The position numbers and the translations under genes were made by a program. A stretch of 41,347 nt of DNA from Candidatus Berkelbacteria bacterium. Lineage in GTDB: Bacteria > Patescibacteriota > UBA1384 > XYA2-FULL-43-10 > 1-14-0-10-43-13. Location of the stretch: assembly GCA_026397135.1 (NCBI GenBank), contig JAPLVL010000020.1, positions 17,679 to 59,025 of the forward strand. Reading direction: 5' to 3'. Below the pieces are notes generated by a model, which was given only the letters and a program-made list of their open reading frames with translations, did not search any database and was not told the origin of the DNA. Shown here piece by piece: positions 16,885 to 26,398 of the stretch. The stretch's first letter is position 1; each line of letters starts with the position of its first letter.

Positions 16885-17316
16885 CTACTCTTCCTTATCG
16901 TACTGACCAAATGAATTTCTATTTTCGTACTGACCCTTTTTCGGCATTAGTTTGACTGAGATTTTAAACTTTCTAGCAATTCCACTCGCGTCCGGAATCT
17001 CATCAGTATTGTTTTCTTGATAATATTGTGTCAACTCGGCAGAGAGAATATCACGAAGTGTTGTAATCTCGTCAGTATTCGATTTGATGTTGGCCAAAAC
17101 TTCTTGATTTGGTCCCTTACCCAAGATTTCGTCCTTGATTTGTTTTCTTTTCTGAGTTGCGCCTTTGACCTCCTCAGTTGCCTGAAGATAAGTCTCCTCA
17201 TTTTCAAGTTCACCCTTCAGCATCTCCTTCGAGATTCTAACTTCCTCACTCAGCTTCTCCATCTGGTCAATTCTTTTTTGAATTGTTGGCAAATCCATCT
17301 CTCTCCTTTTCTCCAA
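16885..17316 (-). CDS. coiled-coil hypothetical protein
   Basis: heptad-rich charged sequence; long ORF. Confidence 0.6.
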   Translation of the reverse strand: MEKRREMDLPTIQKRIDQMEKLSEEVRISKEMLKGELENEETYLQATEEVKGATQKRKQIKDEILGKGPNQEVLANIKSNTDEITTLRDILSAELTQYYQENNTDEIPDASGIARKFKISVKLMPKKGQYENRNSFGQYDKEE

Positions 17317-17336
17317 TAAACTATATTGCTTAATAC

Positions 17337-18350
17337 TTAATTCTTACTGCCTAATTCTTGCCTTCCTGCCAGCTGCCCGCATGCGCCGGCTATTTCCTCG
17401 CCGAGACTTACACGCAAGGTGACAGGGATGCGATTCTCCAGCAAGACAGTCTTGAATCTCTCAATCTGGTTCCGACTACTGGCCCGAAATCCCGATCCTG
17501 GAATTTCGTTGAAAGATATCAAATTGACCAAGGCAAGCCTGCCTTTCAGAAGCTCAGCTAATTTGTAGGCATGATCTATACTATCATTCTCACCCTTTAA
17601 CATCAAATATTCATAGGTCACCTTCTTGTTCGTCTTGGACACAAATTGATCCAGGACATGCATCAACTCCGAGAGAGGATTAACCTTTGCAATCGGCATT
17701 AATTTTTCTCTCAATTTCTGGTCTGCCGCGTGCAGACTGATCGCCAATGTTGTGCCGGTATCAGACTCAATGAATTGCAAAAGCGGTTTAATGGGGCCGC
17801 AGGTCGAAACGGTAATATGACGACGACCCAGATTGAAGTAATCAGGATTGTTTAATTCACCAATCGCAAATAAAACATTTTGTAGATTAAACAACGGTTC
17901 GCCCATGCCCATGAAAACAACATTCGTCAGCTTTCCGCCTTTGGCTTTTAACTTCCGACTTACAAATAAAACCTGTGAAACAATTTCCCAGGCAGTCAAA
18001 TTGCGTTTGAATCCAATCTGACCAGTAGCGCAAAAAACGCAGCCGGAAGCACAGCCGACCTGAGATGAAACGCAGACAGTATTGCGACCATCGCGAAATT
18101 GCAACAGGACAGTTTCAATAACACAGCCGTCAACCAATACTAGCGCCCACTTGGTCGAACCGTCTTTGGAGACCTGTTCTGATTTGGTTGTGAAGGGTAC
18201 AAGATTGGTCTCTTTCTCAATCATTCCCCTCTCGTATTTGGAAAAAGTGGTCAAGTCCTCCGCCCTTTCGACCAGGTTCACAAAAATGGCAGTCCTAAGC
18301 TGCTTTTGGCGAAGTGATGTCAAATTTTTCAAATATTCATAAAAATCCAC
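17337..18350 (-). CDS. rlmN: 23S rRNA (adenine2503-C2)-methyltransferase RlmN
   Basis: CVSSQVGCASGCVFCATGQIGFKRNLTAWEI, NVVFMGMGEPLFN, VSLGEEIAGACGQLA. Confidence 0.95.
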   Translation of the reverse strand: MDFYEYLKNLTSLRQKQLRTAIFVNLVERAEDLTTFSKYERGMIEKETNLVPFTTKSEQVSKDGSTKWALVLVDGCVIETVLLQFRDGRNTVCVSSQVGCASGCVFCATGQIGFKRNLTAWEIVSQVLFVSRKLKAKGGKLTNVVFMGMGEPLFNLQNVLFAIGELNNPDYFNLGRRHITVSTCGPIKPLLQFIESDTGTTLAISLHAADQKLREKLMPIAKVNPLSELMHVLDQFVSKTNKKVTYEYLMLKGENDSIDHAYKLAELLKGRLALVNLISFNEIPGSGFRASSRNQIERFKTVLLENRIPVTLRVSLGEEIAGACGQLAGRQELGSKN

Positions 18351-18356
18351 AAACGT

Positions 18357-18422
18357 TTACCCTTACTCCTTACTCCTTACTTCTTACTTCTTACTTCTGA
18401 ATCCTTGCTGCTTAATCTTGAT
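18357..18422. repeat. heptanucleotide repeat tract (GAAGTAA/GGAGTAA)
   Basis: minus strand: GATTAA GCAGCAA GGATTCA GAAGTAA GAAGTAA GAAGTAA GGAGTAA GGAGTAA. Confidence 0.85.
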
Positions 18423-19818
18423 CCGTTCTCTGTTTTTCCAAATCATTGAATCTCATTTGACTTGGGTTGAAGAAAAGCTCAACATTAGCAGTTGGACCAT
18501 TTCTATGCTTGCGAAGTAACACTTCCGTAATTCCTTTGCGATCAGTTTCAGCATTGTAATACTCGTCACGATAGAGAAACATCACAATATCAGCGTCCTG
18601 CTCAATAGAGCCAGATTCACGAAGGTCAGAGAGCTGTGGCCGTTTGTCGTCTCGATGTTCAACCGCACGAGAAAGCTGTGACAGTGCAATCACTGGAACA
18701 TTTAGTTCACGCGCCAGACCCTTCAAACCCCGTGAAATTTCCGAAATTTCCTGAACACGATTTCCGTCGCTACTTCGGGAGTGACCAGACATGAGCTGGA
18801 GATAGTCAATAATAATTAAACCAAGTCCGTGCTCCATTTGCAAACGACGAGCTTTGGCACGGATCTCCATCACATTTGCACTCGGAGTGTCATCGATGAA
18901 AATTGGCGCTTCAGAGAGTACACCCATAGCGTAGCCAATCTTGGGAAAATCATCATCGGAAAGATTTCCAGTTCGCAATTTCCAGGAGTCAACTGCCGCC
19001 TGCGACGCAAGCAAACGGTCAACCAACTGATCTTTGCTCATCTCCAGAGAGAAAACCGCCACAGGAACTTTGTTATCGATAGCCGCATTCTCAGCCAAAT
19101 TCAAAGCGAAGGAGGTTTTACCCATTGCAGGACGAGCAGCCAGAATTATAAGATCAGAGGGATTGAAACCGGCAGTAATTTTGTCCAAGTCACGGAAGCC
19201 AGAGCTGACGCCACGAATTGCCCCTTTGTCTTTGTCCTTGTGAATCTTGTCGATACGGTCGAAAGCATCAGTCAAGATATCCTTGATCGGAATAAATTTG
19301 TTTTTTTGTGAGCTCTGCGAAACAGAAAAAAGCCGTTGCTCCGCCTTGTCCAATGTCTCCGCTACATTTCCTTCTTCGTCGTAGCCAAACTCAGTAATAT
19401 CAGCTCCGGCAGATACGAGACGACGCAATAGCGCTTTTTCCCGAACTATTTGCGAGTAATAGACGATATTGGCCGCTGATGGCGTCGAGTTGACAATGTC
19501 AGCCAGATAACTGGAGCCACCAACTTCCTCGATCTGGTTCGCACTCTCCAAAACCTCAGACAGGGTCACAATATCGATAGGCATCCGCTTCTCGAAAAGC
19601 ATTGCCATAGCATTATAAATCAAGCCGTTGCGATTGTCGTAGAAATCGTCAGCCTGAATAATGTCTGCCATTTTGATAATAGCGTCCTTGTCGATCAAAA
19701 TAGCGCCGAGAATACTTCTCTCAGCCTCAACATTTTGTGGCGGCATTCGCAAAGTCGAGGTCGCAGACCCGCCCTCATGTTTCTTCTCAAATTGTGATTT
19801 TTTTTCTTGACGAGGCAT
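18412..19818 (-). CDS. dnaB: replicative DNA helicase DnaB
   Basis: PPQNVEAERSILGAIL, AARPAMGKTSFALNLAENAA, IIIDYLQLM, LSQLSRAVE. Confidence 0.96.
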   Translation of the reverse strand: MPRQEKKSQFEKKHEGGSATSTLRMPPQNVEAERSILGAILIDKDAIIKMADIIQADDFYDNRNGLIYNAMAMLFEKRMPIDIVTLSEVLESANQIEEVGGSSYLADIVNSTPSAANIVYYSQIVREKALLRRLVSAGADITEFGYDEEGNVAETLDKAEQRLFSVSQSSQKNKFIPIKDILTDAFDRIDKIHKDKDKGAIRGVSSGFRDLDKITAGFNPSDLIILAARPAMGKTSFALNLAENAAIDNKVPVAVFSLEMSKDQLVDRLLASQAAVDSWKLRTGNLSDDDFPKIGYAMGVLSEAPIFIDDTPSANVMEIRAKARRLQMEHGLGLIIIDYLQLMSGHSRSSDGNRVQEISEISRGLKGLARELNVPVIALSQLSRAVEHRDDKRPQLSDLRESGSIEQDADIVMFLYRDEYYNAETDRKGITEVLLRKHRNGPTANVELFFNPSQMRFNDLEKQRTDQD

Positions 19819-19821
19819 TTA

Positions 19822-19925
19822 TACAGGATTAAGAATTAAGGATTAAGGATTAAGAATTAAGAAGTAAGGATTCAGAATCAAGAATTAAGAAGCAAGAAGT
19901 AAGCAGTAAGTATTATGGATTAGGC
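19822..19925. repeat. degenerate heptanucleotide tandem array (GRATTAA/GAAGTAA)
   Basis: GGATTAA GAATTAA GGATTAA GGATTAA GAATTAA GAAGTAA GGATTCA GAATCAA GAATTAA GAAGCAA GAAGTAA GCAGTAA. Confidence 0.9.
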
Positions 19926-19973
19926 GTCCAATTTGAACCTGAATTCTGATTTCTGAATACTGAATCCCGAATT

Positions 19974-20135
19974 CTAAACTTCAAAGACTTCGCCAACCGC
20001 CTTTTCCAGTTCTGTCGGATCAACTTCTTTGCCTTTTGGCTTCTCGTTCGCGATAATGCAAATGACTCGATGAGGACTACCCATCAAATTGCCAACAGTT
20101 TTCTCCAGGATATCAAGATTTTTCTTCTCTGAAAT
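19974..20135 (-). CDS. DnaX-like C-terminal segment in the -1 frame relative to dnaX
   Basis: ISEKKNLDILEKTVGNLMGSPHRVICIIANEKPKGKEVDPTELEKAVGEVFEV*; open only from 20135. Confidence 0.6.
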   Translation of the reverse strand: MSEKKNLDILEKTVGNLMGSPHRVICIIANEKPKGKEVDPTELEKAVGEVFEV

Positions 20136-21445
20136 TTAACCGGCACAGGTACAGATTCAATACACTCTTGGGCTAACGAATCTTCGGAGACTTGAACTGG
20201 TTCGTCCATGACGGGAACAGCCGCCTCCTTTTTCGTGGTTTCCGGGATCGGACTTTCGAGAACAGCCGCCGCTGATCTGCTGACAGATTTAGAAACGACA
20301 ACCTGGCCGGAGTTTGCTTGCACGTTCACCGGCTGCGGCTTGACACTCTCGCCTGCCGTCGCTTCGATCAGTGCAATCTCTATTGGCAAGACCGGATAAG
20401 CTACATCCTTCAGCATTTTTCCCGACTGCACGAAAATATCAATCATCCGCAAAATCGTGTCTCGATCGGCCTTTTGGCTAAGAGCTTTGATCTCAGCACG
20501 ATCATCCTTGGGCAAATCTTCACTGCTCTTGCCAGTAACCTCGGCAATCAAAATCTGTCGCAATGTTTCGATAACCCGACGATTGAATTCACTCATGTCA
20601 AAGCCTTTGTCAAAAAGTTCGTGGGCGATTTTTAATCCCTCCTCCGGAAAGTTATCAAAAATCGCCCCCACAAACTTAATTACTGACAATGTTTCGGCAA
20701 TTCCCAGAATTTCTCTCGTAATATCAGAAGTCACCTTGTCGCCTTTTTGGGATGAAACTTGTTCGAGCAAAGAGAGTGCATCTCTGTGCCCACCGGCAGC
20801 CGATAACGCAATCAGCTCGAGTGAAGCATCATCAATTTCAATTTTCTCAGCTACTGCCACTCTCTTCAGGTTTTCAATCAAATCAGCCTTGTCTGCGCGG
20901 CGAAAATCATAACGCTGAGCCCGTGACAGGATAGTGGCCGGAATTTTGTGTGATTCTGTCGTAGCCAAGATAAAAACAACATGCAGAGGCGGCTCCTCCA
21001 GTGTTTTGAGTAGTGCATTGAAAGCACTCTTCGATAGCATATGAACTTCATCAATGATATAAACCTTTTTCGACATTCTGGTCGGCTGAAGTTTGGCTTT
21101 TTCGATCAAATCTCTGACATCATCAACTCCAGTATGCGAGGCCGCATCGATTTCAATTACATCAATCGCCCGCCCCTCGTTTATGGCAATACAATTCTCA
21201 CACTCGTTACAAGGTTCACCACTGTATTCAGTCTTGTTTTTCCTGGCTTCAACAGTCTTCTCGCAATTGATTGCCTTGGCCAAAAGACGAGCAGTCGAAG
21301 TCTTGCCGATCCCACGCGGCCCAGTCAGCAGATACGCATGAACTAGACGGTCGGCTTTGATGCTGTTCAACAAAGTTAGAACAACATGTTTCTGCCCAAC
21401 CATCTCGCCAAATGTCTTTGCCCTGTATTTTTGATAAAACGCCAT
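20084..21445 (-). CDS. dnaX: DNA polymerase III subunit gamma/tau, zero-frame product
   Basis: MAFYQKYRAKTFGEMVGQKHV, LLTGPRGIGKTSTARLLAKAINC, zinc-binding CNECENC, VYIIDEVHMLSKSAFNALLKTLEEPP. Confidence 0.93.
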   Translation of the reverse strand: MAFYQKYRAKTFGEMVGQKHVVLTLLNSIKADRLVHAYLLTGPRGIGKTSTARLLAKAINCEKTVEARKNKTEYSGEPCNECENCIAINEGRAIDVIEIDAASHTGVDDVRDLIEKAKLQPTRMSKKVYIIDEVHMLSKSAFNALLKTLEEPPLHVVFILATTESHKIPATILSRAQRYDFRRADKADLIENLKRVAVAEKIEIDDASLELIALSAAGGHRDALSLLEQVSSQKGDKVTSDITREILGIAETLSVIKFVGAIFDNFPEEGLKIAHELFDKGFDMSEFNRRVIETLRQILIAEVTGKSSEDLPKDDRAEIKALSQKADRDTILRMIDIFVQSGKMLKDVAYPVLPIEIALIEATAGESVKPQPVNVQANSGQVVVSKSVSRSAAAVLESPIPETTKKEAAVPVMDEPVQVSEDSLAQECIESVPVPVKFQRRKILISWRKLLAI

Positions 21446-21772
21446 AACACCAGAATTAAGAATAAAGAAGTAAGAAGCAAGCAAATGTTCGTCTGATACT
21501 TACTGCTTGCTCATTATAAGTTGATTTCAAGGGAGAAAAAATGCCTTGCGAGAAGTATCAAATTTATCAAGTCCCACACTGATAACTAAAAACTAATTAC
21601 CAAAAACCGTCCTGTTATCCCCAGCCAATCCCCAGAGTTGTGAACAAGCAGACCCAGCGAAATAGCTTGATTCTTAATCCTTAATTCTAAGCACTAGTGA
21701 TTTATTTCCGCTTTTTTCGGATCTTTATTGCCTTTTTCCGGCACTAAATATATAATAAAATAAAAGGAGAAA

Positions 21773-23929
21773 ATGAATCGCGAAGAACTTGCAAAGGCAA
21801 TCGCCAAAAAGGCAAAAATCGGCACCAAGACAGCTGACCGTATTATCGGCGCTTTTGGCGAAGCAATCACCGAAGCTCTGAAAAAGAAAGACCGCGTCAT
21901 TTACTCAAACTTTGGAGCCTTCTATACAGTTCACTATCCATCCAAAGTAATTTTGCACCCCACCCTTGGCGAGAAAAAGAAAATGATTATGCCGCCAACC
22001 GATGTCGTCAAATGGATGCCATCAGGAAACATCAAAGAGCTAGTAAGCGGTACTGCCAAACTTGAGCACATTACCAGTTTTGGCTCAGCCAAACGTCTCT
22101 ACGAAAGCCAGGATCCCGAGACCAGAATCGCAAAATCACACGAAGTAGACGATCAACCCACTTTGAAAAAGTCAGCTCCAGAAGACGAGACTTATGATAT
22201 TCCGATCAAGGTTAAGTCCCCAAATTCCGTTCAGAACCATCAAAGTGTCTTTGGCGACGCAGAAGAAGTAAATCCGGATGAGGAAGTCGCTATTCCGATT
22301 CACCTGATGAGGAAGAAACCCTCCGATATTATTCCTATCCCTGATCTCGATGAAGAGCCTGATCACAATTCAGAAGACAACATTTCAGATGAAGAAGGCG
22401 ATCTCGTCGCTGTCTCCAAATCTACGCCTGCCTTTATTGATTTACAGAATTATATTATTCCACACCAAATCTTGGCCCTAATGCCTGAACTCTTCGCCAG
22501 ACATTTCAAGATTGTACCGATCGGCGGAGACGAACATGAACTAATCGTTGCAATGACAGACCCTGACGACAAGGAGACAATCGAGCTGGTCCGTCGTCTC
22601 ACAGGCAAGAAGATATCAGTTCACCTGACAGACGAAGTTGGCCTGCAATCCATCTATGAGCAATACCAAAGCCTCAACAATCGTGAACAGACAGTCTGGG
22701 AGCATGCCTTTGACAACGAAATGATCTCGAACAAGACAAGCAAAACCGCCCCGATAATCCGAATCGCCGCATCTCTCGTCAAAAACGCCATCCGCGATCA
22801 TGCAACCGAAATTCACGTCGAGCCGCAAGGTAGCGAGATTCAAATTAGATTTCGAATCGAAGGAATACTGAAGAAGAACTCTGCATTCCCCAAAGAGATA
22901 GGCTTGACCTTAGTCAAAGTACTGAAAGATCTCTCCGGACTCAAGGGCAACGCCGAAGGACTTCCCCAAGACGGACAACTTCGTTTCCGTCTTGGCAACG
23001 AGGAATTCGATTTTCTAACCCATTCGATTCCGACGGCAGAGGGCGAGAAATTGTATCTCAAGATGATCAGCAAACTCCCGAAGCTTTACTCTCTTGAGGA
23101 CCTCGGGCTAGAAGAGGCTGATTATCAACTCATCCAACAAAATTTACGCAAAACTACCGGCCTAGTGTTAATAATCGGCTCAAAAAATTCAGGCAAGACA
23201 AGCACGGTTTACTCCTTTTTGCGAAGTCTCTTGGCCAATGTCATCAACATCTCGACAATCGAAGACCCGATCGAGGCTAAAATTCCTGGAATCAACCAAA
23301 GTCAAGTCAATACTTCTATCGGTTTTGATTTGCGCTTAGGCCTCGACACAATAATTAAGCAGTCCCCCGACGTTTTGTATATCAGTAGCCTCACCGACAA
23401 GAAAATTGCAGAGCAGGCTCTTCTAGTCTCCCAAGACTGCCTAGTCATAACTACTTTGGAAGCTGCCACCGTACCCGAAGCACTAACCAAAATGATAAAT
23501 TGGGGAATCGATCCTCTACTTTTGGAAAGTTGCCTAAACCTAATCACTCTCGAACATCTAGTGCGCCGAAACTGTGAAAGCTGCAAGAAAGAAATGACCC
23601 CGAGCGATCTCGAGGTCAAATCAATTCGCGATGAAGTTGCCAAAATGTCCTCCCGAGACCAATCCTTTATTCACAAGATGAGACTCCATTTTTTCAAAAG
23701 CGAAGGCTGCTCCGAATGTGGAAAATCCGGATACCGCGGACGCTTTGCCGCCTTTGAGATAATCGAGCCTACTCATGAGTTTATCGAAATGGCCCTAAAC
23801 CATAAATCACCGGGACTTTTCTGCGATTATTATCGTACGCACAACCTCAAATCCTTGCGACAAGATGCACTACTCAAAGCTCTCACAGGCTATACTTCAC
23901 TTGCAGAAGTCTGGAAGATACCTGAATAG
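21773..23929 (+). CDS. HU-like DNA-binding domain fused to PilB/GspE-type ATPase
   Basis: MNREELAKAIAKKAKIGTKTADRIIGAFGEAITEALKKKDRVIYSNFGAF then HVEP, IGSKNSGKTSTVYSF, ISTIEDPIE, CESCK...CSECGKSGYRGR; AAGGAG SD. Confidence 0.88.
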   Translation: MNREELAKAIAKKAKIGTKTADRIIGAFGEAITEALKKKDRVIYSNFGAFYTVHYPSKVILHPTLGEKKKMIMPPTDVVKWMPSGNIKELVSGTAKLEHITSFGSAKRLYESQDPETRIAKSHEVDDQPTLKKSAPEDETYDIPIKVKSPNSVQNHQSVFGDAEEVNPDEEVAIPIHLMRKKPSDIIPIPDLDEEPDHNSEDNISDEEGDLVAVSKSTPAFIDLQNYIIPHQILALMPELFARHFKIVPIGGDEHELIVAMTDPDDKETIELVRRLTGKKISVHLTDEVGLQSIYEQYQSLNNREQTVWEHAFDNEMISNKTSKTAPIIRIAASLVKNAIRDHATEIHVEPQGSEIQIRFRIEGILKKNSAFPKEIGLTLVKVLKDLSGLKGNAEGLPQDGQLRFRLGNEEFDFLTHSIPTAEGEKLYLKMISKLPKLYSLEDLGLEEADYQLIQQNLRKTTGLVLIIGSKNSGKTSTVYSFLRSLLANVINISTIEDPIEAKIPGINQSQVNTSIGFDLRLGLDTIIKQSPDVLYISSLTDKKIAEQALLVSQDCLVITTLEAATVPEALTKMINWGIDPLLLESCLNLITLEHLVRRNCESCKKEMTPSDLEVKSIRDEVAKMSSRDQSFIHKMRLHFFKSEGCSECGKSGYRGRFAAFEIIEPTHEFIEMALNHKSPGLFCDYYRTHNLKSLRQDALLKALTGYTSLAEVWKIPE

Positions 23930-23962
23930 CAAAAAGCTCCGATTTTCGGAGCTTTTTGCTTA
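23929..23962. terminator. bidirectional intrinsic terminator
   Basis: AAAAAGCTCCGATTTTCGGAGCTTTTT. Confidence 0.9.
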
Positions 23963-23972
23963 TACTTTTGAA

Positions 23973-24371
23973 CTATTTCTTCACATGACTCAAGCTTAGA
24001 GATTTTTCGATCGCCTCGATCAGATTTACTGGAACAATTTCGCTTTTGACCAAATATTGATCTTGGTCACTCATCAAACTCTTCAGCTTATTGATTTCCT
24101 GAACGAGCGCTGTCAAGAGAATAATAGGGATACCTGATATTTCCTTGTCGCTATTCTCACGAACACGCTTCATGACATCGATTCCATTCATCTTGGGCAT
24201 CATAATATCCAAGATTATGATATCCGGTTTTTCTTTTTCTGCTTTTTCCAGTGCCTCTTCTCCGTCAAATGCATTTACAATCGAATAACCTTCAGCCCCA
24301 AGACGCTCTGCATACATTTCATGCAAGGTTATATCGTCGTCAACAACAAGCACCTTGGCCGATTTTGCCAT
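23973..24371 (-). CDS. response regulator receiver protein
   Basis: KVLVVDDDITLHEMYAERLGAEGY, PDIIILDIMMPKMNG, IPIILLTAL. Confidence 0.9.
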   Translation of the reverse strand: MAKSAKVLVVDDDITLHEMYAERLGAEGYSIVNAFDGEEALEKAEKEKPDIIILDIMMPKMNGIDVMKRVRENSDKEISGIPIILLTALVQEINKLKSLMSDQDQYLVKSEIVPVNLIEAIEKSLSLSHVKK

Positions 24372-24490
24372 ATTCCTCCTCAATTTAAAATACTCGTAGT
24401 TCAAGCTTCAGCTTGTTGGTTCTATTCGCATCTTGTCGCAAAGGATACAAACTAAAGTTTGAACTCCGCTCTTGGGTGAAATCTTAATTG

Positions 24491-25522
24491 TTATTGTCCG
24501 GCATTGTAAATCACGAATTTATAAAGATCATACATTGTCCCACTCTTGCGGTCAATTTTTGCCTGCATCGTCCGAAGTGTGCCACCAAAATAGCCTGTCG
24601 AATTGATAGTGGTAAAAGGCCCCGGCACAACAGTTTGATTTGTCATATCACAAGCAGTATTCTGACATTTTGTTGAAATCAGCCCGAACTGGACATCATA
24701 ATAAATAGGCGTAATCTTTAGCGTTATTTCACTCCCAAGTGGAACTCCTAGAGGATACAGTCCAGTCAGAATCTGAGTCAAGGAAAAACTCCGGTTTGCA
24801 ATGCTTGCGTCGACAGTGCTGAAATTATCAGGATTTCCATCAGAATTGAAAACTACATTCTTCCGAGAAGACATCCCGCTCGAATCGATAGCTTCGACAA
24901 TGACTCTGGCATTGGCAGTTAAGTCAGCTGAATCAATCGCGGAATCATATTTGAAAAATGCACTTAAATCATTTGACACATTCACGAAAGTTGACGGCAA
25001 TCTCACCGTCAGAGTTTGGTCATGATCAATCTTGAGTATAGGTTTGTTCACGCCATAACTAGTGTCGAGGATATCTCCGATCAATAAATTCTCATCGCTA
25101 TTAATATCTTGCCCGTAAAACGGGGATTCGTCGATTCCATTGCCGAGATAACCCATCCGGAGATCGTAATATTGTTTCGAAGGATCACTAATCGTGCTTG
25201 TATTCTTGTTTATACCTTTAAAATCAATTATCGAGCTGCCGGTTATTTCAATTTCGCCCGCAAGATCGGCTCGAAAAACGGAGGAGTTGTCCTTCAGTTT
25301 CCAAGTATCGAAGGGCACCGACGAAAAATCGGAATATCGATAGCGCAAAAGCCCTTCCTCGATCCCAGATTCAGCCGCATAGTATGAGCCGACACCATTT
25401 TCATAGACCGAAGCGTTATTCGCCTCCAGAATTAAAATACGGCCAAAAGAAAAAGCGATCGTGCCGATTGCCGTCACCAACAAAATTGCGATAATTATTG
25501 CGGAGCCTCGCTCTCTCTTCAA
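24491..25522 (-). CDS. PilX-like pseudopilin/minor pilus protein
   Basis: RERGSAIIIAILLVTAIGTIAFSFGRILILEANNASVYENGVGSYYAAESGIEEGL. Confidence 0.7.
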   Translation of the reverse strand: MKRERGSAIIIAILLVTAIGTIAFSFGRILILEANNASVYENGVGSYYAAESGIEEGLLRYRYSDFSSVPFDTWKLKDNSSVFRADLAGEIEITGSSIIDFKGINKNTSTISDPSKQYYDLRMGYLGNGIDESPFYGQDINSDENLLIGDILDTSYGVNKPILKIDHDQTLTVRLPSTFVNVSNDLSAFFKYDSAIDSADLTANARVIVEAIDSSGMSSRKNVVFNSDGNPDNFSTVDASIANRSFSLTQILTGLYPLGVPLGSEITLKITPIYYDVQFGLISTKCQNTACDMTNQTVVPGPFTTINSTGYFGGTLRTMQAKIDRKSGTMYDLYKFVIYNAGQ

Positions 25523-25644
25523 AAACCCTCCACTTCAGAAATGAACTTATGACAATATTATAATGCATTTTTATCTTTTGCAAAACCCCTTGATAATTGC
25601 TAATCTCCAGCTTTTTTGCTATTATAGGCACTGGTTCTATGTTT

Positions 25645-25721
25645 GCCGCGTTCGTCTAGTGGTCCAGGACATCGCCCTCTCACGGCGGAGATCATGGGTT
25701 CGACTCCCATACGCGGTACCA
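25645..25721 (+). tRNA. tRNA-Glu (anticodon CUC), CCA encoded
   Basis: GCCGCGTTCGTCTAGTGG...CCCTCTCACGGCGG...GGGTTCGACTCCCATACGCGGTACCA. Confidence 0.93.
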
Positions 25722-25750
25722 AGAAACTTGCATGCAAGTTTCTTTTTTTT
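25722..25750 (+). terminator. intrinsic terminator
   Basis: AGAAACTTGCATGCAAGTTTCTTTTTTTT. Confidence 0.9.
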
Positions 25751-25751
25751 G

Positions 25752-25780
25752 TTGACAAATATTTAAATAATGCTTATAAT
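25752..25780 (+). promoter_or_regulatory. perfect sigma70-like promoter TTGACA-N17-TATAAT
   Basis: direct match upstream of CDS 25813. Confidence 0.88.
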
Positions 25781-25812
25781 AAGCTGTCCGTCTATGGAAA
25801 AGGAGGTGAAAA

Positions 25813-26364
25813 GTGAACTGGCTTCTGTATTTGGTCGGCAAAGAACTAGGTAAATTAGCCGACTGGTCAATTAAACATAGCAAGCAAGAACTGTCACTCG
25901 AAGAACCTAATAACACTACCCCGTTTTTTGCGCTAACCTGGACGAAGGACAGCAACAAGGAAAAAGCAAAAGCCCATATTGACGCGTATTATACTGCGCG
26001 AAGTATTGGAAATGCAAAACAGGAGACTCTCCACAAGATGGAAGTCTTCAGAATTTCATTCGAAGATTATTGCCACAGTGTCAATCTGGAATGCACGAGC
26101 TTATCCCTTCGACCATTCGGCTGGTGTGACACAGGTGTATACCAGGTAGATAATCGGCTAATCACAATGAACCCGCTTGTCGAAAGTAATGTTTGTCTAC
26201 CAAACGATGCACTGTGTGCCGTGCAAAAGATTCTCAACTCAAAGTATCGTGACTCGGTTGTCATCAAAATCCTACGGTCAAATCATGACGAGATCGGATT
26301 AATTGCAGAATTTTTGGGCACAAACTACCACATTTGGGGTTGGCCGATACAGTCAACCCAATAA
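25813..26364 (+). CDS. hypothetical protein, 183 aa (GTG start)
   Basis: AAGGAGGTGA SD, perfect promoter, terminator. Confidence 0.8.
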   Translation: MNWLLYLVGKELGKLADWSIKHSKQELSLEEPNNTTPFFALTWTKDSNKEKAKAHIDAYYTARSIGNAKQETLHKMEVFRISFEDYCHSVNLECTSLSLRPFGWCDTGVYQVDNRLITMNPLVESNVCLPNDALCAVQKILNSKYRDSVVIKILRSNHDEIGLIAEFLGTNYHIWGWPIQSTQ

Positions 26365-26398
26365 AAGCCTATGAACAAAAACTGTAATCACTGCCCAC

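Noticed and set aside
19822-19976. CRISPR-like array
   Set aside because: Units are 7 nt and degenerate with no spacers and no cas genes; simple tandem repeats instead.
20084-20135. Alternative genetic code (UGA as Gly) explaining the dnaX stop
   Set aside because: TGA serves as a sensible terminal codon for other genes (e.g. 36837, 39777), and reading through does not restore the DnaX-like -1 frame.
20208-21346. Plus-strand ORFs opposite dnaX
   Set aside because: Antisense to a well-supported gene, no SD or recognisable domains; shadow ORFs.
24405-24480. Possible promoter/operator between the receiver and PilX genes
   Set aside because: TTCAAGCTTCAGCTTG...ACAAACTAAAGTTTGAAC looks like another dispersed inverted repeat rather than a regulatory site.
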